5,472 nt of DNA from Candidatus Pacearchaeota archaeon RBG_13_36_9 (GTDB taxonomy: Archaea; Nanobdellota; Nanobdellia; Pacearchaeales; GW2011-AR1), in contig MFWN01000068.1 of NCBI GenBank assembly GCA_001786395.1, forward strand, positions 1 to 5,472, written 5' to 3'. The notes beneath the pieces were generated by a model. It had not been told where the DNA came from. It ran no database searches and saw nothing but the letters and a program-made list of their open reading frames with translations. Made by a program: the position numbers and the translations under genes. How positions within the stretch are numbered: position 1 is the first letter of the stretch; each line of letters opens with the position of its first letter. This document shows positions 4,999 through 5,472 of this stretch, piece by piece.

Positions 4999-5472
4999 AA
5001 CTTGCATCTAAAAACCCAAAATTTATTTTGAGGCATATAAAAATGTCAGATGTACGGGGATATTTTGAATGCTATCAAGGCAAAAATATAAAGCAAGCTT
5101 TATTAAAAATTCCTAAAAATTTAGCAGAAGCAAGAAAAGAGTTGAGAAGAAAAGTTGCAGATTTGAAGAAGAAAAAACCATTTGGAGAGTGTTTTGCAAT
5201 AGAAGTTGATGGAGAGTTTGCAGGTTATGTTGAACTGCACAATCTCAATATGGAATACAGCCAACACAAAGGAGAGATAGGATATGCAATTCATCCAAAA
5301 TTCAGGGGAAGAGGATTGGCAACAAAATCAGTTAAACTCCTAACTGATTATGGATTTAAAAAATATAAATTAAAAAGAATTAGTGCAATGGGGAGAGCAA
5401 AGAACAAGGCATCTGCAAAAGTATTGGAGAAAGCAGGATATAAATGTGAGGGAATTTTAAGAAAAAATAAAT
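4995..5472 (+). CDS. GNAT N-acetyltransferase, RimJ/L-like, 3' end cut by window
   Basis: The frame is open from the ATG at 4995 to the window end, 159 residues and one extra base. It lacks perhaps the last 20-30 residues of a normal 180-190-residue RimJ/L protein because the window stops, not because of a mutation. KNPKFILRHIKMSDV (6-20) is the first strand. EIGYAIHPKFRGRGLAT (94-110) contains the acetyl-CoA loop RGRGLA (104-109). NKASAKVLEKAGY (137-149) is the conserved C-terminal motif. A lysine-rich helix (residues about 42-61) may contact an acidic partner or RNA. The ATG overlaps the toxin stop (ATGA), so it is translationally coupled to the AbiE pair. The substrate is unknown. It could be a third component of the toxin-antitoxin system or a passenger gene. 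Confidence 0.87.
   Translation, partial: MKLASKNPKFILRHIKMSDVRGYFECYQGKNIKQALLKIPKNLAEARKELRRKVADLKKKKPFGECFAIEVDGEFAGYVELHNLNMEYSQHKGEIGYAIHPKFRGRGLATKSVKLLTDYGFKKYKLKRISAMGRAKNKASAKVLEKAGYKCEGILRKNK

Overview
The window is AT-rich and all its genes lie on the + strand. It most likely comes from an archaeon. The evidence is a TATA box with a purine-rich BRE-like flank (3580-3595) instead of bacterial -35/-10 elements, arginine encoded almost entirely by AGA/AGG, GGAGG-type ribosome binding sites, and compact stop-start overlaps. The protein style (small, lysine-rich, short N-termini) resembles uncultivated DPANN lineages such as Woesearchaeota or Pacearchaeota. That placement is inference, because no taxonomic marker gene is present.

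Layout: positions 1-428 hold no convincing gene. They contain a series of inverted repeats: 33-68, 125-174, a terminator-like hairpin at 182-214 with a T7 tail, and an extended hairpin at 287-344. A TATA-like element lies at 99-109. The region looks like a structured RNA, either a small RNA or an attenuated leader, ahead of the first operon.

Operon 1 (429-3543) encodes a full-length Atm1/MsbA-type ABC exporter half-transporter, a PNP/UDP-family nucleoside phosphorylase and a RimJ/RimL-type GNAT acetyltransferase. Each downstream ATG overlaps the preceding stop as ATGA, which suggests translational coupling. The phosphorylase start also has a strong AAGGAGGG site.

A 113-base gap (3544-3656) carries the best promoter of the window, followed at once by two 18-bp near-identical direct repeats 20 bp apart. 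This is a good candidate for an autoregulatory operator. Operon 2 (3657 to the right edge) encodes an AbiEi-type winged-helix antitoxin/repressor, an AbiEii-type nucleotidyltransferase toxin (8-nt overlap) and a second GNAT (ATGA overlap) cut by the window end.

The most interesting feature is operon 2. It is a type IV-like AbiE toxin-antitoxin pair with a translationally coupled acetyltransferase as a possible third component, behind a tandem-repeat operator. Both blocks end in a RimJ/L-type GNAT joined to its upstream gene in the same way.
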